From assembly GCA_002307315.1 (NCBI GenBank), contig DBTZ01000015.1, positions 3,951 through 10,869 on the forward strand: a stretch of DNA of 6,919 nucleotides, given 5' to 3'. The position numbers were made by a program, and so were the translations under genes. Shown one piece after another: positions 1-6,417 of this stretch (positions are counted from its first letter, which is position 1; each line of letters starts with the position of its first letter). The notes under the pieces were generated by a model. It had not been told where the DNA came from. It saw only the letters and a program-made list of their open reading frames with translations, and ran no database searches. The stretch comes from Alphaproteobacteria bacterium UBA1303. GTDB taxonomy: Bacteria > Pseudomonadota > Alphaproteobacteria > Micropepsales > Micropepsaceae.

Positions 1-1566
1 GTCTATCTGACGCCGCTGATCGGCGGCTTCATCGCCGATCGGTATATCGGCTCGAAGAAAGCAGTGAAAGCCGGCGCGCTTCTGATGTCGATCGGCTATT
101 TGATGCTCGCCTTCACCGGCGGCGAGCCGGCCGCGCCGAACATCGTCATCGGCGGCCATAAATACGAGGTGGCGATTTCCGGCAGCGGCTCCGCCACCAC
201 GCAATACGTCGTCGACCGCGGTACGCGCTATAAAATTGTCGGCAACGAAGACAAGAGCATCACCATAGATGGCGCGAAGGGTGCCCTGCCCGACCGCGTC
301 GACGGCGACCACTACCGGTTCGGCGCCGACCGCAATCCGGTGAACGTGATTTTGCTGTTCGTTTCGCTCGCCATCGTCATTGTCGGCAACGGCTACTTCA
401 AACCCAACATCACCACCATTCTCGGCACGCTCTACGAGCGCACCGACCACCGTCGCGACGTCGCCTATACGATCTTCTACATGGGCATAAATCTCGGCTC
501 GATCGTCTCGCAAAGCTTGGTGCCGCTGATCGCGTTGTGGTGGGGATACAAATGGGGCTTCGCCTTTGCCGGCGTCGGCATGTGCCTGGCCTGGGCGCGA
601 TTTCATTTTGCCGGCAAACAACTCGAAAACTACGGCAATCCGCCGGAAGGCGTCCCAAACATCGACCGATGGTTTGTACTCGGAACCTTGTCGGCCGTTC
701 CGGTGGCGTGGTTTCTGCTAGACAATGCCATGACCTCGGCCGCAATGGCACGCGAAGTCGCGGCCACAGGCGTTCTCGCGTTCGTCGCCGCGCAACCGCT
801 GCTCGGTCAAGTGATGTTCTTTGTCTTCCTCGCCGCCATTATCGGCATTCCAGTCTGGTCGGTTCTCTCGCTCAAGGCGGAAGAACGCGACCGCATGATC
901 GTCGCTTGCGTACTGACCTTCTTTTCGGTGGTGTTCTTTACGCTATTCGAACAGGCCGGATCGTCGATGACCCTATTTGCCGACCGCAACACCGATCTGA
1001 GGATCACGGGGGCCTACGTTATGCCGGCGGGTCAGGTGCAGATATTCAACCCGCTATTTATCGTCGCCTGCGCGCCCCTATTCAGCCTGGCGTGGAACTG
1101 GCTGGGCAAACGGGGCTGGGAGCCGTCGGTGCCTTTGAAATTCTCCGTCGGCCTTATGCTCGCCGGCCTCGGCTTTCTGGTTCTGGTGTTCGGCGCACAG
1201 TTCCACGGCGGCGCGTTTAGGGTACCGTTGTTTTGGCTGGTATTTGCCTACTTCCTGCATTCGTTAGGCGAACTGTGCCTGTCGCCGGTGGGCCTTTCCA
1301 TGATCTCGAAGCTGTCGGTGCCAAAGACGGTCGGCACGATGTTCGGCGTCTGGCTCCTGGCCACGGCGATGGCGCAGTACGTCGCCGGTATCATCGCCCA
1401 ATTCGCTTCGACCGAAACCGTCGCTGGCAGGGCGCTCAACGCGCAGGTTTCGCTGAACACCTACCTGGGCGTGTTTCAGACCATCGGCATTGCCGGCATC
1501 TGCTCCGGCATCGTGCTGCTGCTTTTGTGGCCGCTCCTCAAGAAGGGTATGCACGGCATCCGTTGA
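1..1566 (+). CDS. Proton-dependent oligopeptide transporter (POT/PTR2 family, MFS), N-terminus cut by the window
   Basis: Inner-membrane symporter of the POT family, which imports di- and tripeptides with protons. The frame is open from base 1, so 521 residues are visible and the start lies upstream. Residues 2-17 (YLTPLIGGFIADRYIG) match the end of TM2 and the following cytoplasmic loop. GNGYFKPN with TTILGTLYE follows, then FYMGINLGS, the second PTR2 signature, then FEQAGSSMTLFADR and GELCLSPVGLSMISKLSV, all POT hallmarks. About a dozen hydrophobic segments are present. The TM1 ExxER motif would be outside the window. Between TM3 and TM4, on the periplasmic side, lies a polar insert of about 70 residues (bases 124-339) where well-studied members such as E. 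coli DtpA have a short loop. The stop is TGA at 1564-1566. Family is certain; the exact peptide preference cannot be read. Confidence 0.95.
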   Translation, partial: VYLTPLIGGFIADRYIGSKKAVKAGALLMSIGYLMLAFTGGEPAAPNIVIGGHKYEVAISGSGSATTQYVVDRGTRYKIVGNEDKSITIDGAKGALPDRVDGDHYRFGADRNPVNVILLFVSLAIVIVGNGYFKPNITTILGTLYERTDHRRDVAYTIFYMGINLGSIVSQSLVPLIALWWGYKWGFAFAGVGMCLAWARFHFAGKQLENYGNPPEGVPNIDRWFVLGTLSAVPVAWFLLDNAMTSAAMAREVAATGVLAFVAAQPLLGQVMFFVFLAAIIGIPVWSVLSLKAEERDRMIVACVLTFFSVVFFTLFEQAGSSMTLFADRNTDLRITGAYVMPAGQVQIFNPLFIVACAPLFSLAWNWLGKRGWEPSVPLKFSVGLMLAGLGFLVLVFGAQFHGGAFRVPLFWLVFAYFLHSLGELCLSPVGLSMISKLSVPKTVGTMFGVWLLATAMAQYVAGIIAQFASTETVAGRALNAQVSLNTYLGVFQTIGIAGICSGIVLLLLWPLLKKGMHGIR

Positions 1567-1579
1567 TCGGCAGCCCTGC

Positions 1580-1600
1580 AAGAGACGCAATTGTCTTTTT
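1580..1600 (+). terminator. Weak candidate Rho-independent terminator after the transporter gene
   Basis: AAGAGAC (1580-1586) and GTCTTTT (1593-1599) can pair over seven positions, including one G-U, around a six-base loop. The run of five T (1596-1600) begins inside the 3' arm. It lies 14 bases after the transporter stop. The stem is AT-rich and the T tract is shared with it, so read-through into the next genes is quite possible. Confidence 0.3.
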
Positions 1601-1620
1601 CCGCCGCGTATGAGTATTTG
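1592..1620 (+). promoter_or_regulatory. Weak candidate promoter for the metC-hisI pair
   Basis: TTGTCT (1592-1597) and TATTTG (1615-1620) are separated by 17 bases, an acceptable sigma-70 layout ahead of the GTG start at 1670. The match is modest, and the -35 overlaps the candidate terminator stem. It is offered only because the 103-base gap leaves room for an independent promoter. No methionine riboswitch of a type I know is visible here. Confidence 0.25.
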
Positions 1621-1669
1621 CTTGTCGCGCGTTTGAATTCGCGGCAGGAAACGACATAACGGTTGCATC

Positions 1670-2830
1670 GTGAAAGAACACAGCAGAAAATCGGAGACCA
1701 TCGCGGTCTCCGCCGGACGAATGAGCCGGGAGCATTTCGGCGCGGTGGCAACGCCGGTCTATCGCACCTCGACCATTCTATACCCGGATATCGAGACGCT
1801 GGCCTCTCAGAATGTTCCGTACAAATACGGAAGGCTGGGAACACCGACCAGCCAAAGTTTCGAGACGGCAGTGGCGGAACTGGAAGGCGCCGCGCGCAGC
1901 TTCGCCCTGCCGTCGGGACTGAACGCCATCGCCACGGCGATCCTTGCGGTATGCGGCGCCGGCGACCATTTGTTGATGATCGACACCTGTTACGGCCCAG
2001 GGCGCAGCTTCTGCGACGGACCGGCCAAACGCCTCGGCATCGAGACCGAATATTACGCTCCGTCGCACGGGGCGGACATCGCCTCGCTGATCCGCCCCAA
2101 TACGAAAGCGATCTACTGCGAAAGCCCCGGCTCGCTTACCTTCGAGGTGCAGGATATTCCGGCCATTGCGGCGGCGGCACACGCCCGCGGGGTTACGGTG
2201 CTGATGGACAACACCTGGGCGACGCCGCTGTTTTTCCGGCCGTTCGAGCACGGTGTCGATTTGTCGATCCAGGCGGCGACCAAATACATCGCCGGCCATT
2301 CCGACGTAATGATCGGCGTCGTCTCCGCCAACGCCGACCATGTCGGCCGGGTCGAGACCTTCGTCCACGATCTCGGCCTTTCCGCCAGCGGCGACGATTG
2401 CTTCCTCGCCCTGCGCGGCCTGCGCACGTTGCCGGTGCGCTTGGCGCGTCACCGGGAAAACGCGCTTAAGCTGGCGCGCTGGCTGCAGATGCGACCGGAG
2501 GTCGAACGCGTACTTTATCCCGCCTTGCCGGACGATCCCGGCCATGCGATCTGGCGGCGCGATTTCACCGGCGCCTGCGGTCTGTTCGGCGCCGTGCTGA
2601 AACCGGCCGCAAAGACGCAAATGACGGCCTTCTTCAACGGCTTTGCGCATTTCGGCCTGGGGTTTTCCTGGGGCGGTTACGAAAGCCTGATCATTCCGGC
2701 ACGGTTTACCCGCACCGTCGGCGATTTTGCGGCAGCCGGGCCGGTCATTCGCATTCACGCGGGACTTGAGGACGCCGACGATCTGATCGATGATCTTGCG
2801 GCTGGCTTTGCAAGGATGAAAGAGGCATGA
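1670..2830 (+). CDS. metC: Cystathionine beta-lyase (PLP-dependent, Cys/Met metabolism family)
   Basis: Cytosolic fold-type I PLP enzyme. Family members of this type cleave L-cystathionine to homocysteine, pyruvate and ammonia in methionine synthesis. The 386 residues are the usual length. Visible active-site features: YKYGR (Y53, R55; phosphate binding from the neighbouring subunit), Y108 in DTCYGPG (stacks on PLP), D180 in VLMDNTW (pyridine nitrogen), K205 in AATKYIAGHSD (Schiff base), GFSWGGYESL (residues 331-340), and R361 in RIHAGLED (substrate carboxylate). This set and its spacing closely parallel E. coli MetC. The GTG start is chosen because the conserved segment SETIAVSAGR lies before the first in-frame ATG (1721) and there is an in-frame stop just upstream at 1634; no good Shine-Dalgarno is seen. 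The stop overlaps hisI by ATGA. A related gamma-lyase or gamma-synthase activity is less likely because the GFSWGG/YES motif is typical of beta-lyases. Confidence 0.92.
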   Translation: MKEHSRKSETIAVSAGRMSREHFGAVATPVYRTSTILYPDIETLASQNVPYKYGRLGTPTSQSFETAVAELEGAARSFALPSGLNAIATAILAVCGAGDHLLMIDTCYGPGRSFCDGPAKRLGIETEYYAPSHGADIASLIRPNTKAIYCESPGSLTFEVQDIPAIAAAAHARGVTVLMDNTWATPLFFRPFEHGVDLSIQAATKYIAGHSDVMIGVVSANADHVGRVETFVHDLGLSASGDDCFLALRGLRTLPVRLARHRENALKLARWLQMRPEVERVLYPALPDDPGHAIWRRDFTGACGLFGAVLKPAAKTQMTAFFNGFAHFGLGFSWGGYESLIIPARFTRTVGDFAAAGPVIRIHAGLEDADDLIDDLAAGFARMKEA

Positions 2831-3171
2831 CGGATATGATCCTCGCCGATGCGTTTCTCGCGGCGGTGAAATATAACGACGCCGGGCTGGTGCCGGTCAT
2901 TGCGCAAAACGAGAAGGGCGAAGTACTGATGCTCGCCTGGATGAACCGCGATACGCTGCAAGAAACCCTGGAAAGCGGCGAAGTAACCTATTGGTCGCGC
3001 TCGCGGATGGCGCGCTGGCGCAAAGGCGAAACCTCGGGCAATACTCAAAAGCTGATCGAAGCCTATATCGACTGCGACGGCGACACGGTACTGCTGAAAG
3101 TCGTGCAGCAAGGCTCGGCCTGCCATACCGGCGCACCGACTTGCTTCTTCAGGAAACTGGAACGCGGCTGA
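2827..3171 (+). CDS. hisI: Phosphoribosyl-AMP cyclohydrolase (monofunctional HisI)
   Basis: Cytosolic zinc enzyme that opens the adenine ring of phosphoribosyl-AMP, the third step of histidine synthesis. The 114 residues cover the whole HisI domain, with no HisE pyrophosphohydrolase fused. Signatures: GEVLMLAWMN (residues 31-40), VTYWSRSR (53-60), KGETSGNTQ (66-74), DCDGD (82-86; C83 plus Mg-binding aspartates), ACHTG (98-102; C99) and C106 in PTCFF. These give the three conserved cysteines. The ATG overlaps the metC stop (ATGA) and AGAGG sits just before it, which points to translational coupling. A second in-frame ATG at 2836 has better spacing from that AGAGG and cannot be excluded. Other his genes are not nearby. 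The stop is one base from the end of the opposite-strand oxidoreductase. Confidence 0.95.
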   Translation: MTDMILADAFLAAVKYNDAGLVPVIAQNEKGEVLMLAWMNRDTLQETLESGEVTYWSRSRMARWRKGETSGNTQKLIEAYIDCDGDTVLLKVVQQGSACHTGAPTCFFRKLERG

Positions 3172-3172
3172 T

Positions 3173-4483
3173 CTATTCCGGAAAAATCGCGCCTAGGTGC
3201 CGATTGAGGAATTTTCCGGTGGGATCGAGCTTTTTGCGAAGCGCGCGGAAATCGTCGTATTTGGGATAGAGCTTGGCGGCTTCGGCGGCGGTCAAGGTAT
3301 GAACCTTGCCCCAATGCGGCCGCCCGCCATAGGCGCGAAAGATCGCTTCGCAGGTTTCGAACAATTCGCGCGGGTTTTGGCGATGGTATTGATGCACCGA
3401 AATCGCCGCGCTGCGGCGCCCGTAGTGCGGGCTCATCCAAATATCGTCGGCGGCCACGGTACGAAAGACGATCGGATAGGCGGTAACGATCTTTTTCTTG
3501 CGGATGGCTTCGGCGATTTCGCGCACCGCATCGGCGCCTTTCTCGTAGGGCACCGAATATTCCATCTCGTTGAAGCGTACGATGCGGGGGCTGGGAAAGG
3601 CTTCGTTGCTCCAACGTACCCGGCCGAAGCTCTTGCGCAGGACCGACAATAGCCGGTGCGACGGCTGCAGCATCAAATGCGGCGCAAACGGCAGGGCCTC
3701 GTAGATCGTCCGCTGCAGCAGCGTTTTCGGCGTAGGCCGTTCGCCGCGCGCGCGCATCGCCGGAGCGGAGCGCGGTTCCGGCGCCCGCGCATTCGTCTCG
3801 TTCAGCGACTTGCAGACGATTTGGTCGTCGTAGGGATACCAGAAGAATTCGAAATGCCGGTTGGCCTGCATCATGCCGTCGAGCTGGCGAAAGGTCTCGT
3901 CGATCGAATGGACGAAATAGGTCTTCACCAGCTTGTAGCGCGGCCGCACCATCATGCCGATCTCGGTCATCATACCGAACAACCCGAGCGCCGTGCGCCC
4001 GGCGGCGAAAATCTCGGGGTTTTCGTCGCCAGCACAGCGCAGCACCTCGCCGCTTGCCAGCACCAGATTGAACGCCGCCGCCTCGGACGACAGACTGCCC
4101 AAATTCCAACCCGAACCGTGGGTGCCGGAGGAAACCGCACCGCTTACGGTTTCGCGATCGTTGTCCCCCATAGTGTTCAGGGCATAGCCCTCGGGATGCA
4201 ACAGCGAGGCGATTTCCCACATCGGCGTACCGGCGCCGATCGTCGCGACGGACTTTCCCGCATCGAACCCAGTGAGGCCGTTGAAGACGGAAAGATCTAT
4301 CAATGTGCCGCCGGTATCGCATAACGGCGAAAACGACATGCCGTTTCCGGCGGCACGCACGTTGCCTTCGGCACAGCGCACGGTTGCGGCAAGATCGACC
4401 TCATCGGGCGGACGCACGATCTTTCTGGGCTTGCAGACCACGCTGCCGGACCAATTCGACCATCTGTCGCCGCCGATTATCAT
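3173..4483 (-). CDS. FAD-binding oxidoreductase of the sugar-lactone/alditol oxidase family (D-arabinono-1,4-lactone oxidase-like)
   Basis: VAO-type flavoprotein of 436 residues. The N-terminal FAD_binding_4 region (about residues 15-185) carries RAAGNGMSFSPL (43-54), the TIGAGTPMWEI strand (81-91) and VSGAVSSGTHGSG (113-125). The C-terminal ALO domain ends with GGRPHWGK (386-393), LYP and LDPTGKFLNRHLGAIF, as in gulonolactone and arabinonolactone oxidases and alditol oxidases. Known relatives oxidise an aldonolactone or polyol; the substrate here cannot be read from the sequence. Oddity: the residue corresponding to His in the usual GxGHSF motif, which holds FAD covalently, is Met49, so FAD is probably bound non-covalently, as in plant galactonolactone dehydrogenase. 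The ATG at 4483 is preceded by GAGGGG at good spacing, but this element can be buried in a hairpin. No signal peptide or membrane segment is seen, so it is probably cytosolic. It is last in the minus-strand run and ends against hisI. Confidence 0.88.
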   Translation of the reverse strand: MIIGGDRWSNWSGSVVCKPRKIVRPPDEVDLAATVRCAEGNVRAAGNGMSFSPLCDTGGTLIDLSVFNGLTGFDAGKSVATIGAGTPMWEIASLLHPEGYALNTMGDNDRETVSGAVSSGTHGSGWNLGSLSSEAAAFNLVLASGEVLRCAGDENPEIFAAGRTALGLFGMMTEIGMMVRPRYKLVKTYFVHSIDETFRQLDGMMQANRHFEFFWYPYDDQIVCKSLNETNARAPEPRSAPAMRARGERPTPKTLLQRTIYEALPFAPHLMLQPSHRLLSVLRKSFGRVRWSNEAFPSPRIVRFNEMEYSVPYEKGADAVREIAEAIRKKKIVTAYPIVFRTVAADDIWMSPHYGRRSAAISVHQYHRQNPRELFETCEAIFRAYGGRPHWGKVHTLTAAEAAKLYPKYDDFRALRKKLDPTGKFLNRHLGAIFPE

Positions 4484-4486
4484 TAA

Positions 4487-4514
4487 CGCCCCTCACCCGC
4501 ATGCGCGGGGGGCG
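4487..4514 (-). promoter_or_regulatory. Ribosome binding site of the oxidoreductase inside a GC-rich hairpin
   Basis: On the minus strand the Shine-Dalgarno GAGGGG (4494-4489) lies five bases before the ATG at 4483. Its GGGGCG (4492-4487) can pair with CGCCCC (4514-4509), stacked on an inner CCGC/GCGG stem (4508-4505 with 4500-4497) closed by a four-base loop, with a bulge of four bases. An alternative pairing, ACCCGC (4517-4512) with GCGGGT (4500-4495), would leave the Shine-Dalgarno free. The pairing is read directly from the sequence; regulation is inferred. Confidence 0.4.
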
Positions 4515-4639
4515 GGTTGAAGCAGCGTTCGAACCGTCCGTCAATCGTGAAATTACGAAATGTTCAGACCGATGGGGAACGTTTGCACAAGAAAGTGAAC
4601 GAAAGACGGGAAATGCGGTTAAGCCATGCGTCAACGACA

Positions 4640-4716
<77 letters not shown>

Positions 4717-4804
4717 ATACAATAGACGGCGACGATAATGCCTAAAGTGCAATCAGAAAAGTGCGAAGCGGTTATCGGATAAATTGCGCGATAGAAGTTA
4801 ACGC

Positions 4805-5116
4805 TCAATGCGACCAGGGAATTTTCCGATCGCGGCGAAAATTGTCCGCGTAAGCCTTGGATTTTCTCGCCGCGTCTGCCGGGGCGATCAATTCGTAGTC
4901 CAGCCCCTGCCGTGCGGCAAAGGCCACCGCCTCTTCCCGGCTGACGAATTCGAGCACAACCTGGGTCTCGGTGCCCTTGACCGACGTCCAGCCGATGAGC
5001 GGCTCTGGCGTTTTCGGCGAATCGGCTTCGAATTCCAACCGCCAAATTCCGCTGCGGGCCTTGCCGGACTGCATGGCATTTCTCGTCGGACGAAAGATCC
5101 TCGCGCGCAATTTCAT
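4805..5116 (-). CDS. NDUFS4-like accessory subunit of NADH:ubiquinone oxidoreductase (complex I)
   Basis: Small soluble protein of 103 residues matching the ETC complex I NDUFS4 family, an accessory subunit of the peripheral arm in mitochondria and alphaproteobacteria. Conserved segments: RARIFRPTRNAMQSGKA (residues 4-20), IWRLEFE (24-30), PLIGWTSVKGTETQV (39-53), FVSREEAVAFAARQGLDYE (57-75) and the diagnostic C-terminal YADNFRRDRKIPWSH (89-103). Length is normal for bacterial members. As usual, it lies away from any nuo operon. Start: the ATG at 5116 directly abuts AAGGAG, which is too close for a good ribosome site, whereas an in-frame TTG at 5110 stands six bases from it and would give a protein beginning M-RARIF like other family members. 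It starts 53 bases after the 3' end of tRNA-Pro on the same strand. Confidence 0.93.
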   Translation of the reverse strand: MKLRARIFRPTRNAMQSGKARSGIWRLEFEADSPKTPEPLIGWTSVKGTETQVVLEFVSREEAVAFAARQGLDYELIAPADAARKSKAYADNFRRDRKIPWSH

Positions 5117-5169
5117 CTCCTTATTCCCGGGCCGGCGGACCGAATCGCCCCCGCACGGTCGGCGAAGGT

Positions 5170-5246
<77 letters not shown>

Positions 5247-5257
5247 AAACCGCCGCT

Positions 5258-5286
5258 TTGGTACACGAAACCCCCGGCCGGAGCAA
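5258..5286 (-). promoter_or_regulatory. Weak candidate promoter for tRNA-Pro
   Basis: On the minus strand TTGCTC (5286-5281) and TACCAA (5263-5258) are 17 bases apart, with the -10 ending 12 bases before the mature tRNA 5' end. The -10 match is poor. Co-transcription from the DUF192 gene is an equal alternative. Confidence 0.25.
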
Positions 5287-5291
5287 AATCT

Positions 5292-5747
5292 CTATTTCTT
5301 GTTTCCGAAGATGCGGGCATGGACCACATCGCCCGGCCTCAGCCCGACTTCCCGCGAGCGCCCGCCATTTATTTCCAGCACCGCCTGCACCGGCTCCAGC
5401 GACGGAATCGGGGTTTCCGAATAGGGCGTGGTGTCGGTAACGATGGTGGAAATCCGTCCGTCGGCACGGATGAAGATCATATCGAGCGGCAGCGGGGTAT
5501 TCTTCATCCAGAACGCCACCGATTGCGTCCGATGATAATCGAACAGCATGCCCGCGTCGGGCGCCAAGCTGGTGCGAAACATCAGACCGCGTTCGCGCGC
5601 GGCCTCGTCGGCAGCGATCTCGACCTTGAATGTCACCGGCCCGGAGGCGGTATCGACGGTTATGGCATCGACCGGCAGATTGCCCGGGTGCCCCTGCGAA
5701 CAGGCGGCCAGGAAAAACGAAACCAGAAAGGCGAATAACAGGCGCAT
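5292..5747 (-). CDS. DUF192 family lipoprotein
   Basis: A 151-residue protein with a lipoprotein signal: MRLLFAFLVSFF, then the lipobox LAAC with Cys16 as the predicted lipidated residue, followed by Ser, which does not signal inner-membrane retention. The mature part is a DUF192 domain: ERGLMFRTSL (52-61), GMLF (66-69), FWMKNTPLPLDM (79-90), then VLEINGG (123-129) and GLRPGDVV (135-142). DUF192 proteins are small beta-rich proteins, often exported, with no established biochemical role, so no function is assigned. The ATG has AAGGTG at good distance. It follows the cold-shock gene by 58 bases on the same strand with no evident terminator, so the two may share a transcript. The stop is TAG. 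Confidence 0.92.
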   Translation of the reverse strand: MRLLFAFLVSFFLAACSQGHPGNLPVDAITVDTASGPVTFKVEIAADEAARERGLMFRTSLAPDAGMLFDYHRTQSVAFWMKNTPLPLDMIFIRADGRISTIVTDTTPYSETPIPSLEPVQAVLEINGGRSREVGLRPGDVVHARIFGNKK

Positions 5748-5805
5748 GCGACACCTTACCGTAAAACCGGCGGCAGCGAAGGCGTTATCGCAAATTTCAT
5801 GTACT

Positions 5806-6339
5806 TTACGAGTCCAGTACGGTCACTTCCGCCGCCAGCTCGCCCTTCGGCCCATCGCCGACCCGAACGCTGACCCTCTGGCCTTGACGCAGTTCGCGCA
5901 AGCCGTTGCGCCGGAGCGTTTCCATATGCACGAAGATGTCGGGCGTATCGGGGCCGCGCGATATGAAACCATACCCTTTGCCGCGGTTGAACCATTTTAC
6001 CGTGGCGTCGAACGCCGGCCCCTTCGGTTCGGCGACGTAGCGCGGGCCGTGGCTCGGGACATGTTCGGGGACTTCGGCCGTCGAATTGTCGAGCGAGATC
6101 AGCCGACGCGCTTGCAAGCCCTTCGGCCCCAGCACCGCCTCGCAGATGACTTTCGCACCTTCATACGCCGCCTTGAAACCGGATTGACGCACGCAGGTCT
6201 GATGCAACAACACATCGCCCTGCGCTCCATTCAAAGGCTTGATAAAACCATACCCCTTGGCAATATCGAACCACTTGACCTGACCAACGATTTCCTGAGC
6301 GGATTCCGCCGATTGAGGAACCGCAACGCTGTTTTCCAT
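5806..6339 (-). CDS. Protein with two cold-shock domains (CspA-like)
   Basis: Cytosolic nucleic-acid-binding protein of 177 residues with two cold-shock domains, a double architecture common in alphaproteobacteria. Single-domain relatives bind single-stranded RNA or DNA and act as RNA chaperones. Domain 1 is at about residues 17-84, with VKWFDIAKGYGFI (RNP1 KGYGFI at 28-33) and RNP2 as DVLLH (42-46). Domain 2 is at about 110-176, with VKWFNRGKGYGFI (RNP1 at 121-126) and RNP2 as DIFVH (134-138). Domain 1 has Leu where RNP2 normally has Phe, so the second domain may make the stronger base-stacking contacts (inference). A Pro/Glu-rich linker joins them. The ATG is preceded by GAGGAAAAG, a good ribosome site. 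It heads the minus-strand gene run and is transcribed divergently from the response regulator. Confidence 0.94.
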   Translation of the reverse strand: MENSVAVPQSAESAQEIVGQVKWFDIAKGYGFIKPLNGAQGDVLLHQTCVRQSGFKAAYEGAKVICEAVLGPKGLQARRLISLDNSTAEVPEHVPSHGPRYVAEPKGPAFDATVKWFNRGKGYGFISRGPDTPDIFVHMETLRRNGLRELRQGQRVSVRVGDGPKGELAAEVTVLDS

Positions 6340-6360
6340 CTTTTCCTCGAACGCTTGATG

Positions 6361-6377
6361 GTTAATATAGGGTTAAC
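6361..6377. promoter_or_regulatory. Candidate CtrA-type box (TTAA-N7-TTAA) on the cold-shock gene promoter
   Basis: GTTAATATAGGGTTAAC contains exact TTAA half-sites at 6362-6365 and 6373-6376 with seven bases between. This is the spacing of the known CtrA recognition motif of alphaproteobacteria. The whole forms a 17-base inverted repeat, GTTAA-N7-TTAAC. It begins 22 bases upstream of the cold-shock start codon and covers the proposed -10. Presence of CtrA in this organism is assumed, not seen. Confidence 0.45.
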
Positions 6378-6393
6378 ACAATTGCAACCACAA
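6365..6393 (-). promoter_or_regulatory. Candidate sigma-70-type promoter of the cold-shock gene
   Basis: On the minus strand TTGTGG (6393-6388) and CTATAT (6370-6365) are 17 bases apart. Transcription would begin near 6358, leaving a leader of about 20 bases before the ATG at 6339, in contrast to the long structured leader of E. coli cspA. An upstream start in the AT-rich region is also possible. Confidence 0.4.
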
Positions 6394-6417
6394 GTGAAGC
6401 CAAAATGTCGCGCTAAT

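Noticed and set aside
1567..1669. SAM-responsive riboswitch upstream of metC
   Set aside because: No conserved SAM-II core or other known SAM-aptamer pattern is visible in the 103 bases.
1778..2758. Open frame of 326 residues antisense to metC
   Set aside because: Low-complexity Arg/Gly/Ala-rich translation without domain motifs, wholly covered by a convincing gene on the other strand.
3063..4322. Open frame of 419 residues on the minus strand inside the oxidoreductase region
   Set aside because: It is a shadow frame rich in Arg and Ala with no recognisable motif. The 436-residue oxidoreductase in the other minus frame has clear family signatures.
4528..4535. GTTCGAAC palindrome as a tRNA T-arm remnant or attachment site
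   Set aside because: The flanks do not pair as a T stem, no duplicate of the tRNA-Arg 3' end is present in the window, and no integrase gene is seen.
4516..4544. TTGACG-N17-TTCAAC as promoter of the oxidoreductase (minus strand)
   Set aside because: The -35 is good, but TTCAAC is a poor -10 and overlaps the GC hairpin, so I do not list it as a feature.
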